NCBI GenBank assembly: GCA_036653755.1
Contig: JAVVTJ010000002.1
Location: 1-62,486, forward strand
Length of the DNA: 62,486 nucleotides
Direction: 5' to 3'
Source of the DNA: RGIG5057 sp036653755
GTDB lineage: Bacteria > Bacillota > Clostridia > TANB77 > CAG-465
Below are positions 25,927 through 32,966 of this stretch, piece after piece. Within the stretch, counting starts at the first letter, position 1; each line of letters begins with the position of its first letter. The position numbers and the translations under genes are program-made. The notes under the pieces are model-generated. The model searched no databases. It worked only from the letters and a program-made list of their open reading frames with translations, and was not told where the DNA came from.

Positions 25927-26061
25927 AATTTTTCCTCTTTCTTATGCTTGTCCTCCAAGCCACACTACCAAACTATCTTTTATTTTTTTATCACTCCTCT
26001 TTATCTTCCAATCATGGCTCTTGCTAATTCATAATTACTATTTATCATTTATTGCTCCTAC
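25927..26061 (-). other. Possible broken small gene
   Basis: On the minus strand an ATG near 26045 opens MINSNYELARAMIGR and then stops. A different frame continues KIKRSDKKIKDSLVVWLGGQA before stopping near 25938. Joined, they would make a plausible small phage protein of about 36 residues with one frame change. There is no CTT-CGG here, so this is a different case from plsX. Confidence 0.25.
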
Positions 26062-26295
26062 TTATTTACTTGTAATTTTAGCTATGTAATACCATATATT
26101 TTTTTTATAGTTACTACAACCATTCCTCCACTTAACTTCTTTCTTTAATAACTTACATATACCTCTTGTTTTTATTTTAAATAACAATTTCTTTTTACAT
26201 TTTCCATATTTACATGTACAACAATATTTATATATATGAATATCTTCAATAACAGCTATTGGTAAACCGTCTTTATAATCTAAATATCTACTCAT
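26062..26295 (-). CDS. Cysteine-rich small phage protein (77 aa)
   Basis: It contains CCTCKYGKCKKK and later CKLLKKEVKWRNGC, six cysteines in total, suggesting a metal-binding knuckle, and it is strongly basic. The start MSRYLDYKDGLPIAVIEDIH is well defined. Early-region location suggests a host-takeover or nucleic-acid role, which is inference. Confidence 0.5.
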   Translation of the reverse strand: MSRYLDYKDGLPIAVIEDIHIYKYCCTCKYGKCKKKLLFKIKTRGICKLLKKEVKWRNGCSNYKKNIWYYIAKITSK

Positions 26296-26311
26296 TTTAT
26301 TTCTTTTCCTT

Positions 26312-27412
26312 CTATTTTATTATTTTAATATTTCTGCCTAATTCTTTACAAACTTCTTCTAGTGTCATTTCTTCTGCTTTTTCTTTTCTAAAATATTCAA
26401 TATATTCTTTTAAATAATAGCTTTTTAATTTTGCAATTGATTCATAATAGTTTTTTACAAATTGTAAAGCGTATCCGTTTTGTTTAACCGCTTCTAAACA
26501 TATCTCTTCTGTTTGTTCTTCTACAAATTGTAAAGCGTATCCATCTTGTTTAACCGCTTCTAAACACATCTCTTCAGTTTGCTTTTCTACATATCGTAAA
26601 GCGTATCCATTTTGTTTAGCCGCTGCTAAACATATCTCTTCTGTTTGTTCTTCTACAAATTCTAAAGCGTCACCATCTTGTTTAACTGCTTCTAAACAGA
26701 TTGCTTCTATTTGCTCTTCTACAAATTGTAAAGCGTATCCTTCTTGTTTAACCGCTTCTAAACAGATTGATTCTGTTTGCTTTTCTACATATTGTAAAGC
26801 GTATCCAGTTTGTTTAACCGCTTCTAAACAGATTGATTCTGTTTGTTTTTTTACATATCGTAAAGCATTTCCATCTTCTTTAACCGCTTCTAAACAGATT
26901 GCTTCTGTTTGCTCTTCTACAAATTGTAAAACGTATCCATCTGTTTTAACCGCTTCTAAACAGATTGCTTCTGTTTGCTTTTCTACATATTGTAAAGCGT
27001 ATCCGTTTTGTTTAACCGCTTCTAAACATATCTCTTCTGTTTGTTCTTCTACAAATTGTAAAGCGTATCCATCTTGTTTAACCGCTGTTAAACACATCTC
27101 TTCTGTTTGTTCTTCTACAAATTCTAAAGCGTCACCATCTTGCTTTACAGCTTCTAAACAGATTGATTCTGTTTGTTTTTTTACATATCGTAAAACGTAT
27201 CCATTTTGTTTAACCGCTTCTAAACAGATTGCTTCTGTTTGCTTTTCTACATATTGTAAAGCGTATCCGTTTTGTTTAACCGCTTCTAAACAGATTGCTT
27301 CTGTTTGCTCTTCTACAAATTGTAAAGCATTTCCATATTCTTTTACTGCTGCTAAATATTTTTCTTCACTTAACTTTTCAAATTTATTCATATTATTTTC
27401 TTCTTTATTCAT
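26312..27412 (-). CDS. DUF4116-type repeat protein (fourteen 23-aa units)
   Basis: This 366-residue protein is built from fourteen near-identical 23-residue units of the form CLEAVKQNGYALQYVEKQTE, preceded by a short charged leader and followed by a 50-residue helical tail. The unit matches the DUF4116 repeat, a helical repeat of unknown function found in bacteria, phages and large viruses. Such solenoids usually bind protein. Units alternate between QFVEEQ and QYVEKQ forms, so expansion probably involved pairs of units. GGAGGAG precedes the ATG. Role in this phage is unknown. Confidence 0.75.
   Translation of the reverse strand: MNKEENNMNKFEKLSEEKYLAAVKEYGNALQFVEEQTEAICLEAVKQNGYALQYVEKQTEAICLEAVKQNGYVLRYVKKQTESICLEAVKQDGDALEFVEEQTEEMCLTAVKQDGYALQFVEEQTEEICLEAVKQNGYALQYVEKQTEAICLEAVKTDGYVLQFVEEQTEAICLEAVKEDGNALRYVKKQTESICLEAVKQTGYALQYVEKQTESICLEAVKQEGYALQFVEEQIEAICLEAVKQDGDALEFVEEQTEEICLAAAKQNGYALRYVEKQTEEMCLEAVKQDGYALQFVEEQTEEICLEAVKQNGYALQFVKNYYESIAKLKSYYLKEYIEYFRKEKAEEMTLEEVCKELGRNIKIIK
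26416..27385. repeat. 69-bp tandem repeat array inside the DUF4116-type gene
   Basis: Fourteen in-frame copies of a 69-bp unit cover most of the gene. Many neighbouring copies differ by only a few bases, implying recent unequal recombination or slippage. Copy number may be variable and also hard to assemble. Confidence 0.8.
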
Positions 27413-27435
27413 ACTATTTTCTCCTCCATATTTTT

Positions 27436-27774
27436 TTATATTTTTTGCATAGTTTCTACATTATACGCTTTTCCATCAAATCTATCTTTTGACTTAAATA
27501 TTCTACAATCTCTTTTATTCTGATAAACGCCATCTGATACTTCTATAAATTCGTCATCATTTAAAGTTAATTTAGTTAAATTTTGTTGTCGTAATACTTT
27601 CATTATCAAGTCTATTTCATATTCTGCTGACATTCCACTATGCCAGATTTCACAAAATTTTCTAACAATTTCTAATACATTATTGTTTATTATTTTTTGC
27701 ATATTTATTGCTTCTTTGTCTTTTCCACATTCTTTAATTAATAAATCTAATTCATACTTTGTTTTTTCTATCAT
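27436..27774 (-). CDS. Hypothetical early phage protein (112 aa)
   Basis: The N-terminal half is helical (IKECGKDKEAINMQKIINN, then a CEIWHSGMSAEYEIDL stretch). The C-terminal half is a compact domain with EVSDGVYQNKRDCRIFKSKD and GKAYNVETM. It lies directly upstream of the repeat protein in the early operon. I do not recognise a function. Confidence 0.45.
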   Translation of the reverse strand: MIEKTKYELDLLIKECGKDKEAINMQKIINNNVLEIVRKFCEIWHSGMSAEYEIDLIMKVLRQQNLTKLTLNDDEFIEVSDGVYQNKRDCRIFKSKDRFDGKAYNVETMQKI

Positions 27775-27789
27775 ACTTTATTTTCCCTT

Positions 27790-28218
27790 CTACAAATAAC
27801 TTTTTCCAAATATTTTTATAAATTTCTCTCTACTGTATTTCTTTTCAAATTGTCCTTGAGCTTGTCTTTTATATTTTTCATCTAATTTTTGATCTGTCTC
27901 TACTTTTTTATGACACTCTAAGCATATGTGTTTTAAAAAGCCATATTTGGTTGAATTATCTCTATTACTAGCTCCAAATATGTGATGTATTGTAGTTGCC
28001 TCTTTATTTCCACATATTTCACAACATTTAGAATCTTTTACAAATTCATTATATATTTTTTTATCTTTATTGCATTGTTTGGATCTCTTTTTAGATATTT
28101 TATTTATTGTAACTTTTAAAGATTTTTTTGGTTCTAATTTTTTTATATTTATTTTTCCGTTTATCTCTGATTTTTTTTTATCTTTTGGTTTAGGAAACGC
28201 TAACAATGATGTATCCAT
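27790..28218 (-). CDS. HNH-like zinc nuclease / recombination protein
   Basis: The start at 28218 is set by GGGAGGT, which overlaps the end of the upstream gene. About 55 basic residues precede CCEICGNKEATTIHHIF, then ICLECHKKVETD. Two Cys pairs with the HH doublet form a zinc-finger HNH core like that of phage recombination nucleases (Ref- or NinG-like). The C-terminal YSREKFIKIFGKSYL is typical for these. It sits next to the replication gene, fitting a role in phage DNA recombination. Confidence 0.6.
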   Translation of the reverse strand: MDTSLLAFPKPKDKKKSEINGKINIKKLEPKKSLKVTINKISKKRSKQCNKDKKIYNEFVKDSKCCEICGNKEATTIHHIFGASNRDNSTKYGFLKHICLECHKKVETDQKLDEKYKRQAQGQFEKKYSREKFIKIFGKSYL

Positions 28219-28220
28219 TT

Positions 28221-28457
28221 TCATACCTCCCTAGGTTTATATAATTTATTTGATATTTTATTTCTTGCAAGCATATGATAAGTAATTTGTCTTTCTAGTT
28301 CGTTTATTTTTTCTATATTTTTAAGTTTTTTACGTTTTTCTGTTCCTAGTTCTAAATCTAATTTTTTAATTTTAATTGTTAAATTATCATATTCGTTTTT
28401 TAATTTTATTTCTTCTAGATTCATGCCATAATCTACAGTTTCATATTTATTATTCAT
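28221..28457 (-). CDS. Small coiled-coil phage protein (78 aa)
   Basis: The start MNNKYETVDYGMNLEE at 28457 follows GGAGGAAAA. Most of the protein is a charged helix with heptad spacing (LKNEYDNLTIKIKKLDLEL). Its start overlaps the end of a 34-aa ORF. Unknown function in the early operon. Confidence 0.5.
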   Translation of the reverse strand: MNNKYETVDYGMNLEEIKLKNEYDNLTIKIKKLDLELGTEKRKKLKNIEKINELERQITYHMLARNKISNKLYKPREV

Positions 28458-28554
28458 GTTTTTCCTCCAAATTATTTTTAATTTTAATTGTAGTAGGTAT
28501 ACCACACTTATCACATATCTCTTTTACATCTTTTTTTAATTTATCTATGTCCAT
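28450..28554 (-). CDS. Tiny CxxC protein (34 aa)
   Basis: This reading frame of MDIDKLKKDVKEICDKCGIP followed by a short basic tail has GAGGTAGAG before its ATG at 28554. It overlaps the next start by 8 bases. The CDKC motif suggests half of a zinc knuckle. Confidence 0.4.
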   Translation of the reverse strand: MDIDKLKKDVKEICDKCGIPTTIKIKNNLEEKHE

Positions 28555-28558
28555 ATCT

Positions 28559-29278
28559 CTACCTCTTTTTATAAAAATCATTTATAAGCATGGTTGTCAT
28601 ATAGCTTACTTCATTTCCTACATTTTTACCTTTCATTTTTTCATATGCTAACGTTAAATTATCTAGTGTTATATTATTTAAAACATCAATTACGTTGTTT
28701 TTATTTAGTTCTGCAATTACATTTTCAAATAGTTTTAATTGATTTTGAGCAAATTCATTTAAACCAGTTGTTTTAAAAATTCCAATTCGGCTACATATAT
28801 TATTTAATATATCATCCTCTTCTTCTAAGTCTAGGTCTGTATGTTCGTGAGATTTCTCCGGAGATTTCTCCAAAGGTATCAGTAGAGCCTTTTCAGTGGC
28901 TATTCTTCTATCTAATTTTCGTCTTCGGTCAGCTTCAGTTGAAGATTTTCCTATATAGTTTTCTATGTCTAACATAAATATAGCTCCATTATCTAATTTT
29001 TCTATAATACCCATATTAATAAATATTTCTATCGCAACTCTTACAACATCTTTATTATGTCTTGTAAGTTTTGCTATCATTTCTACACTATACGGTATTC
29101 TATCTTTATACATTAATTTTCCTTTATCCTTTAAACTCTTCAAGTAAAGTTTAAGGAGTATGTTGGAATATAAATAACCATTTTCCATACTCTCTAAAAT
29201 AACCATATCATCTGTGTCAAAAAAATTTTCTTTTAACATCAAATAAAAATATCTGCCTTTCACTTCTTCTTTATCCAT
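28559..29278 (-). CDS. Phage replisome organiser / DnaD-like initiator
   Basis: This 239-residue protein starts MDKEEVKGRYFYLMLKENFF. Residues 8-110 form the winged-helix replisome-organiser N-terminal domain (YLYSNILLKLYLKSLKDKG, then SVEMIAKLTRHNKDVVRVAI). The middle is acidic linker. Residues 165-239 form a helical DnaD-like domain ending VSYMTTMLINDFYKKR. Such proteins bind the phage origin and recruit host helicase. No separate helicase loader is seen. The gene overlaps the antirepressor end by 8 bases. Confidence 0.75.
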   Translation of the reverse strand: MDKEEVKGRYFYLMLKENFFDTDDMVILESMENGYLYSNILLKLYLKSLKDKGKLMYKDRIPYSVEMIAKLTRHNKDVVRVAIEIFINMGIIEKLDNGAIFMLDIENYIGKSSTEADRRRKLDRRIATEKALLIPLEKSPEKSHEHTDLDLEEEDDILNNICSRIGIFKTTGLNEFAQNQLKLFENVIAELNKNNVIDVLNNITLDNLTLAYEKMKGKNVGNEVSYMTTMLINDFYKKR

Positions 29279-29582
29279 ATATCTTCGCCTCTTTACTTAA
29301 ATATTTATTTATAAAGTATATCTGTCCTTTTCCAGTGACTTTTGTAGTAGTAGTTACTCTTACACTTTCATTTACTATTGTACTTACTTGTTTTCTTCCT
29401 AATGTATCCTCGACTTCAGTAATACTTAAGTCATCTAAATCTACCCTTTTTAATGTTTCGGTTATATTTGTTAAATTTAATATTTTACATATATCGTTAG
29501 TTACAAAATATATTTCATTTTCTTTATTAATTATTCTTATTTTTCCAAATTCTTTGTTTTCAAATATTTTTAAATTATTCAT
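29271..29582 (-). CDS. Internally deleted phage antirepressor (BRO-N plus KilAC tail)
   Basis: Residues 1-68 are a BRO-N domain (KEFGKIRIINKENEIYFVTN, DICKILNLTNITETLKRVD). Intact antirepressors then continue through the rest of BRO-N into a roughly 100-residue KilAC domain. Here the sequence jumps to TTTTKVTGKGQIYFINKYL, which is the usual extreme C-terminus of KilAC proteins. About 150 residues appear to be missing while the frame is kept. The remaining mini-protein may still bind DNA. GGAGGATAT precedes the ATG. Confidence 0.6.
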   Translation of the reverse strand: MNNLKIFENKEFGKIRIINKENEIYFVTNDICKILNLTNITETLKRVDLDDLSITEVEDTLGRKQVSTIVNESVRVTTTTKVTGKGQIYFINKYLSKEAKIYG

Positions 29583-29666
29583 TTTTTTATATCCTCCTCT
29601 TAACTTAATTTTTATCTATTATTATGTTTATTTTTAAATTACTAATTATTTATCATCTTATTTTAA

Positions 29667-29695
29667 TTGAAATATTTATAAATTTATGTTATAAT
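29667..29695 (+). promoter_or_regulatory. Promoter of the 29719 gene (shared cassette)
   Basis: TTGAAA (29667-29672), 17 bases, TATAAT (29690-29695), followed by AGTGAGGTGA before the ATG. The stretch to the start codon is nearly identical to 31284-31339. Confidence 0.75.
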
Positions 29696-29718
29696 CATCT
29701 AAAAGTGAGGTGATATTT

Positions 29719-29955
29719 ATGCTTGAAGCTGGATTTAGTTTTGAATGTTGTCAATGTGGGCATTCAGAACATGAATTAGGTTCTGAATACTGCGAATATT
29801 GCGGTTTAAAATTATCAAACTATTGTAGTAATGCAAAATGTGTTAAAAATTATGGTGCTGATGAACCAATGCAACTCTCTCAAGACGCTCGCTATTGTAA
29901 TATTTGTGGCGAAAAATCTACTCATTATGAACATTTAATTGAAAATGCTCTTTAA
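29719..29955 (+). CDS. Double zinc-ribbon small protein, inserted against the early operon
   Basis: The start at ATG 29719 follows AGTGAGGTGA (29704-29713). The 78 residues contain CCQCGHSE, CEYCGLKL, a CSNAKC pair and CNICGEKS, enough for two zinc ribbons. It reads against the surrounding early genes and has its own strong promoter, so it should be expressed in the lysogen like a moron. Its 3' end overlaps the end of an opposing zinc-ribbon gene. Function unknown. Confidence 0.65.
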   Translation: MLEAGFSFECCQCGHSEHELGSEYCEYCGLKLSNYCSNAKCVKNYGADEPMQLSQDARYCNICGEKSTHYEHLIENAL

Positions 29956-30058
29956 TATGTTTACCACAATATTTACAATAATTACCTGAATCATATTTAC
30001 CTGTATTCTCACAATACGGACAAGTAAATATGATTTTTTCTTTTTTATTATTTTCCAT
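29918..30058 (-). CDS. Small zinc-ribbon protein (46 aa)
   Basis: ATG 30058 follows GGGGGGATATATT. The peptide has TCPYCENTGKYDSGNYCKYC, a single four-cysteine ribbon, and ends in a polar tail. The last 38 bases are antisense to the 29719 gene. Not recognised beyond the zinc motif. Confidence 0.5.
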   Translation of the reverse strand: MENNKKEKIIFTCPYCENTGKYDSGNYCKYCGKHIKEHFQLNVHNE

Positions 30059-30150
30059 AATATATCCCCCCTTAACTTGATTTTTGTTTATTTATCTGAT
30101 ATAATAGTAATATAATATTTTGATAAATTTATTATTTAGAAACGTTATTT

Positions 30151-30369
30151 TTAAACGGTAGACGTTTCTATTTTTATGTCTGTTTTTAAATCTTCAATCA
30201 ACTCTGATGCTGTATTTAATAAATCTGTTAAACTGCCTTGAGTTGCCTCTTTATTTTGCATACAATTTAATACAAAAGCATTCCAACCTAATGTATGTAT
30301 CTGTTCTATTTTTTCTAATATGCTTATTTGAATATCAGTCACTTGCTCTTGTGTAAATACCTTCTCCAT
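30151..30369 (-). CDS. Hypothetical early phage protein (72 aa)
   Basis: The start MEKVFTQEQVTDIQ at 30369 has AGAGG upstream. It is predicted all-helical (LEKIEQIHTLGWNAFVLNCM, LLNTASELIEDLKT) and acidic. Immediately downstream of the metallopeptidase-like gene, with which it nearly overlaps. Not recognised. Confidence 0.45.
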   Translation of the reverse strand: MEKVFTQEQVTDIQISILEKIEQIHTLGWNAFVLNCMQNKEATQGSLTDLLNTASELIEDLKTDIKIETSTV

Positions 30370-30374
30370 ATTTT

Positions 30375-30662
30375 TCACTTCCTCTCTAAAATATTATTTT
30401 CTTTTAACACTAAATACATAGTACTTGCAATGCTGTGTACCTTTTGCTCATCATCGTTTAAATCGCTATATCCCAGTTTCTCTAATATTCCATGTAAAAT
30501 TTCATGTAATAAAACTTCATTTTTTAAATCTTGTGAAATATTTTTATCTAATTTAATTGTTTGATCACAATAATCTATCTCGCCCAATAATCTTTTAAAT
30601 TTATCTATTTGTTCAACTTCTTGAATTTCATATTCTGTTGCCATTATTTTAATTTTTTCCAT
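30375..30662 (-). CDS. Small HExxH metallopeptidase-like protein (95 aa)
   Basis: It contains NEVLLHEILHGILEKLGY, a zincin HExxH motif like those of phage ImmA- and SprT-type proteins. Residues 1-50 hold a beta hairpin (IDYCDQTIKLDKNIS). It is shorter than the ImmA protein at 34051 and has no DNA-binding part. Related small zincins are common in Firmicute phage early regions; the substrate is unknown. Confidence 0.6.
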   Translation of the reverse strand: MEKIKIMATEYEIQEVEQIDKFKRLLGEIDYCDQTIKLDKNISQDLKNEVLLHEILHGILEKLGYSDLNDDEQKVHSIASTMYLVLKENNILERK

Positions 30663-30668
30663 TTTTAT

Positions 30669-30953
30669 TCATCTCCTCACTTTCAATACCTGTCCTACTT
30701 CTAAACTGCTACTTTTTAAATTGTTTTCTTTTTTAATCTCAAAAATTGCCTCATTTAAATACGTGTCTGTATAATACTTATTAGCTATCTTTGTTAAGTT
30801 ATCTCCTTGTTGTACAGTATAAGTCCTGTAGCTTGTTTCTATTGGCTTGTCCTGTTTACTTGCAATATTTATCAAACTACATATTGCAATTATTAAAAGC
30901 AATAATACGAAGCATACTAGACTTACTATTTCACTATATCTTTTGTTTCTCAT
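30669..30953 (-). CDS. LysM membrane protein, YneA-like
   Basis: One N-terminal membrane segment (VSLVCFVLLLLIIAICSLI) is followed after about 25 residues by a LysM domain (YTVQQGDNLTKIANKYYTD to LEVGQVLKVRR). This is the architecture of YneA-type SOS cell-division inhibitors. A phage copy could block division during the early lytic stage, which is inference. The start overlaps the stop of the upstream gene by 4 bases. Confidence 0.65.
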   Translation of the reverse strand: MRNKRYSEIVSLVCFVLLLLIIAICSLINIASKQDKPIETSYRTYTVQQGDNLTKIANKYYTDTYLNEAIFEIKKENNLKSSSLEVGQVLKVRR

Positions 30954-31243
30954 TTAACCACCTCTTTTATAAATAAACTATTTACTTTGCTTTTAATTGC
31001 ATTTTCTAAAATATCTCTTAACATTTCATTATCAATTTGCAAATTTTCTATTTTTCTGTTTTGCAACCAACACATAAGCGAATGTTTTTCTATTAAATTT
31101 GTATTAGGTATTTTAGGGAAGTCTGCTCTATGAAACCAAGCGTCTACTGTACTTCTTCCAAAACCGAATTTCATTACTTCTTTTATACCAAGTGTTAAGG
31201 ATACATCTTCCCAATTTTTAAATTGACATTCAGGTAATTTCAT
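30950..31243 (-). CDS. Hypothetical early phage DNA-binding candidate (97 aa)
   Basis: The start MKLPECQFKNWEDVSLTLG at 31243 follows AAGGAAGTGA. Residues 15-45 look like a helix-turn-helix (LGIKEVMKFGFGRSTVDAWFH). A conserved-looking RADFPKIP and a helical C-terminus follow. It is an early gene downstream of Cro, so a regulatory role is plausible. Confidence 0.45.
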   Translation of the reverse strand: MKLPECQFKNWEDVSLTLGIKEVMKFGFGRSTVDAWFHRADFPKIPNTNLIEKHSLMCWLQNRKIENLQIDNEMLRDILENAIKSKVNSLFIKEVVK

Positions 31244-31254
31244 TTTTATCACTT

Positions 31255-31282
31255 CCTTTCATATACATTTTGATAATTCTTT
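31255..31282. repeat. 28-bp direct repeat, copy 1
   Basis: These 28 bases recur exactly at 31633-31660. Each copy lies upstream of an early-gene ribosome site on the minus strand, and the two flank the 31337 gene cassette. Confidence 0.8.
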
Positions 31283-31283
31283 A

Positions 31284-31312
31284 TTGAAATATTTGTAAAA
31301 TTATGTTATAAT
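31284..31312 (+). promoter_or_regulatory. Promoter of the 31337 gene (shared cassette)
   Basis: TTGAAA (31284-31289), 17 bases, TATAAT (31307-31312), then AGTGAGGTGA. It is a near-copy of the promoter and leader at 29667. Confidence 0.75.
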
Positions 31313-31336
31313 TACCTCAAAAGTGAGGTGATTATT

Positions 31337-31513
31337 ATGTCAATCTGTCCTTTTATGTCTAAGCCTGATAATATACATTCAAATATAAACACTTTATGTC
31401 CTTGTATAAATTCCTGCGAACTTTACACAGGTAACGAATGTTCTTTTAAACTTATAGCAAAATCAGAATATCAATTAGCAAAACTTCTTTCTAAAGACAA
31501 TAAAAATAATTAA
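31337..31513 (+). CDS. Cysteine-rich small protein, inserted against the early operon
   Basis: The 58 residues begin MSICPFMSKPDNIHS and contain six cysteines, including LCPCINSCELYTGNEC. The start ATG 31337 is set by AGTGAGGTGA. It reads against the early operon from its own strong promoter and is framed by 28-bp direct repeats. It resembles small Cys-rich Clostridia phage proteins of unknown role. Confidence 0.6.
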   Translation: MSICPFMSKPDNIHSNINTLCPCINSCELYTGNECSFKLIAKSEYQLAKLLSKDNKNN

Positions 31514-31622
31514 TCATTTTTATAATATCAAGTGTCCTATCACTTGGTATTTTATTTTTTGCTTTACATTTTTCTAATTCATTTTTTACTATTGTTTCTA
31601 AACTCTTAATTATATCTTCCAT
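31491..31622 (-). CDS. Small early phage protein (43 aa)
   Basis: ATG 31622 follows AAGGTGGTGA. The peptide MEDIIKSLETIVKNELEK continues into a short basic helix. Its 3' end is antisense to the 31337 gene. It would be the first gene after Cro. Unknown function. Confidence 0.5.
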   Translation of the reverse strand: MEDIIKSLETIVKNELEKCKAKNKIPSDRTLDIIKMINYFYCL

Positions 31623-31632
31623 TTTGTCACCA

Positions 31633-31660
31633 CCTTTCATATACATTTTGATAATTCTTT
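31633..31660. repeat. 28-bp direct repeat, copy 2
   Basis: Exact copy of 31255-31282. The pair suggests duplication of an early-gene leader when the reverse-oriented cassette was acquired. Confidence 0.8.
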
Positions 31661-31729
31661 TACTGCTTTTTCTAAATATGCTTTTCTTTACAGTTTTTAT
31701 AATTTATAAATATTCTAACTACATTAGAA

Positions 31730-31951
31730 TTATGTTTTAAAAAAAATAGATGTTTTTTCTTTAATTATTGAACATATATCTATTATTTCATCTGCTGTAA
31801 TAGGAATTTTTCCAGTTTCTTTTTTTGCATAAGTACTGGGAGATATCTTTCTTTTATATTGTTCTTTTAATATTTTAGACATATCATTAATTGATATATT
31901 CATTTTTTTTCTTTTAATTCTTACTTCAATATATTTTACTTCACTTTTCAT
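31730..31951 (-). CDS. Cro-like XRE regulator (73 aa)
   Basis: A short helix-turn-helix protein with MNISINDMSKILKEQYKRK, then STYAKKETGKIPITADEI. It is read leftward, divergent from the CI repressor, at the head of the early operon. This is the position of a Cro-type lytic regulator. AAAAGAGGTG precedes the ATG. The C-terminus KEKTSIFF is typical of small XRE proteins. Confidence 0.7.
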   Translation of the reverse strand: MKSEVKYIEVRIKRKKMNISINDMSKILKEQYKRKISPSTYAKKETGKIPITADEIIDICSIIKEKTSIFFKT

Positions 31952-32130
31952 TTTTTTACACCTCTTTTCTATTGATATTACAATTATATACTATTATTTT
32001 TGTAATGTCAATAGATTTTATTAATTTTTTTTTACATTTTTCTAATTGTAATACAATTATGTAAATTGTATTGACAATATAACTTGATAGTGATATAATT
32101 ATCACATCAATAAAATTTTGGAGGATTTTT
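31952..32130. promoter_or_regulatory. Lysis-lysogeny switch: divergent promoters and operators
   Basis: The Cro promoter on the minus strand is TTGACA (32011-32006), 17 bases, TATAAT (31988-31983). The CI promoter on the plus strand is TTGACA (32071-32076), 17 bases, TATAAT (32094-32099). Operator-like inverted repeats of the form ATTGT-N3/4-ACAAT lie at 32065-32078 and near 32045-32057, with variants overlapping both elements of the Cro promoter. The same 14-mer ATTGTATTGACAAT occurs once more, at 1180-1193. Confidence 0.75.
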
Positions 32131-32472
32131 ATGACTTGTGGAGAAAAAATAAAATATTTAAGAAAAAAGTCTGATTTAACACAAACAGAACTAGCAAAAA
32201 AAGTAGGACTTCAATTTGGATCTATATCTAAATATGAAAAAGATGAAGTATCTATACCAGCTGACAATCTATCTAAAATAGCTGATATTTTTAATGTATC
32301 CACTGATTATCTTCTAGGTCGTACTGATAAACGTGAAAAAGACATTCTTGACCAGCCTTTACAAATTGCTGCATCTATGAAAGATAAAACAGCTGATTTG
32401 TCTAATTTATCAGAGGGTGATAAAGAAGTAGTTAGGCAAATGATAAGAAGTCTTAATGAAAAAAGAAAGTAG
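32131..32472 (+). CDS. CI-like XRE repressor
   Basis: This 113-residue protein has an N-terminal helix-turn-helix (LTQTELAKKVGLQFGSISKY, then NVSTDYLLGRTD) and a short C-terminal tail without a LexA-type protease domain. Repressors of this short kind are usually inactivated by an ImmA-type protease, and such a gene lies downstream at 34051. It represses the divergent early promoter, as inferred from layout. TTGGAGGA precedes the ATG. Confidence 0.8.
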   Translation: MTCGEKIKYLRKKSDLTQTELAKKVGLQFGSISKYEKDEVSIPADNLSKIADIFNVSTDYLLGRTDKREKDILDQPLQIAASMKDKTADLSNLSEGDKEVVRQMIRSLNEKRK

Positions 32473-32480
32473 GCGGTTTT

Positions 32481-32894
32481 TTGTATATAGTTATTTTTGC
32501 AATAATTATTATTTGTTTATTTATATTCATAATTCTAAAAGGATATTTCAGTAATTGGAAAAGAACAGTCGATGCAGTATTATGCATATTAATTATTATT
32601 AGAGATAATAATAATAATAATAATATAGACCTTTTAACATATGATATTTTTTGCGAAGTGTTGGATAAAAAGTATAATGCTCTATTTACTGATAGAAAAG
32701 ATATTGTTAAAAATGAATATCTTTTAAATAATGAAAATAATGTTCCTTTACAATTGAATTATCTAATACTTTTATGCTTATTAATAGAAAACAACACAAT
32801 AATTCAAAAATATACAAACAACGAAATTAAATCTATAGATATATTTAATCTACTTAAATTAATAGATAAATATTTGTTAATAAAAGTACAATAA
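32481..32894 (+). CDS. Membrane-anchored hypothetical protein (137 aa)
   Basis: The likely start is TTG 32481, just after the repressor gene. One membrane segment (IVIFAIIIICLFIFIILKGY) precedes a cytoplasmic helical domain with an Asn run from an AAT microsatellite. It is cotranscribed with CI and therefore probably made in the lysogen. Superinfection exclusion is a possible role for such genes, but there is no direct evidence. Confidence 0.45.
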   Translation: MYIVIFAIIIICLFIFIILKGYFSNWKRTVDAVLCILIIIRDNNNNNNIDLLTYDIFCEVLDKKYNALFTDRKDIVKNEYLLNNENNVPLQLNYLILLCLLIENNTIIQKYTNNEIKSIDIFNLLKLIDKYLLIKVQ

Positions 32895-32904
32895 TTTTTG
32901 TATA

Positions 32905-32922
32905 TCGGCAAAGTTCGACAAA
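32905..32922 (-). promoter_or_regulatory. Spo0A-box-like pair before the 32967 gene
   Basis: TTCGACAAA (32914-32922) is the exact reverse complement of TTTGTCGAA. A weaker copy, TCGGCAAAG, lies about 10 bases before it. The pair sits about 45 bases upstream of the ATG at 32967. Confidence 0.4.
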
Positions 32923-32966
32923 ATATTCTATAATTATATATTATACTTTAAAAAAGGAGTGATTTT

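Noticed and set aside
25927..26061. A further case of the CTT-CGG frameshift in the small broken ORF
   Set aside because: There is no CTT-CGG at the break. The frame change, if real, has a different cause.
26416..27385. CRISPR array
   Set aside because: The 69-bp repeats are contiguous with no unique spacers and are in frame through one long protein.
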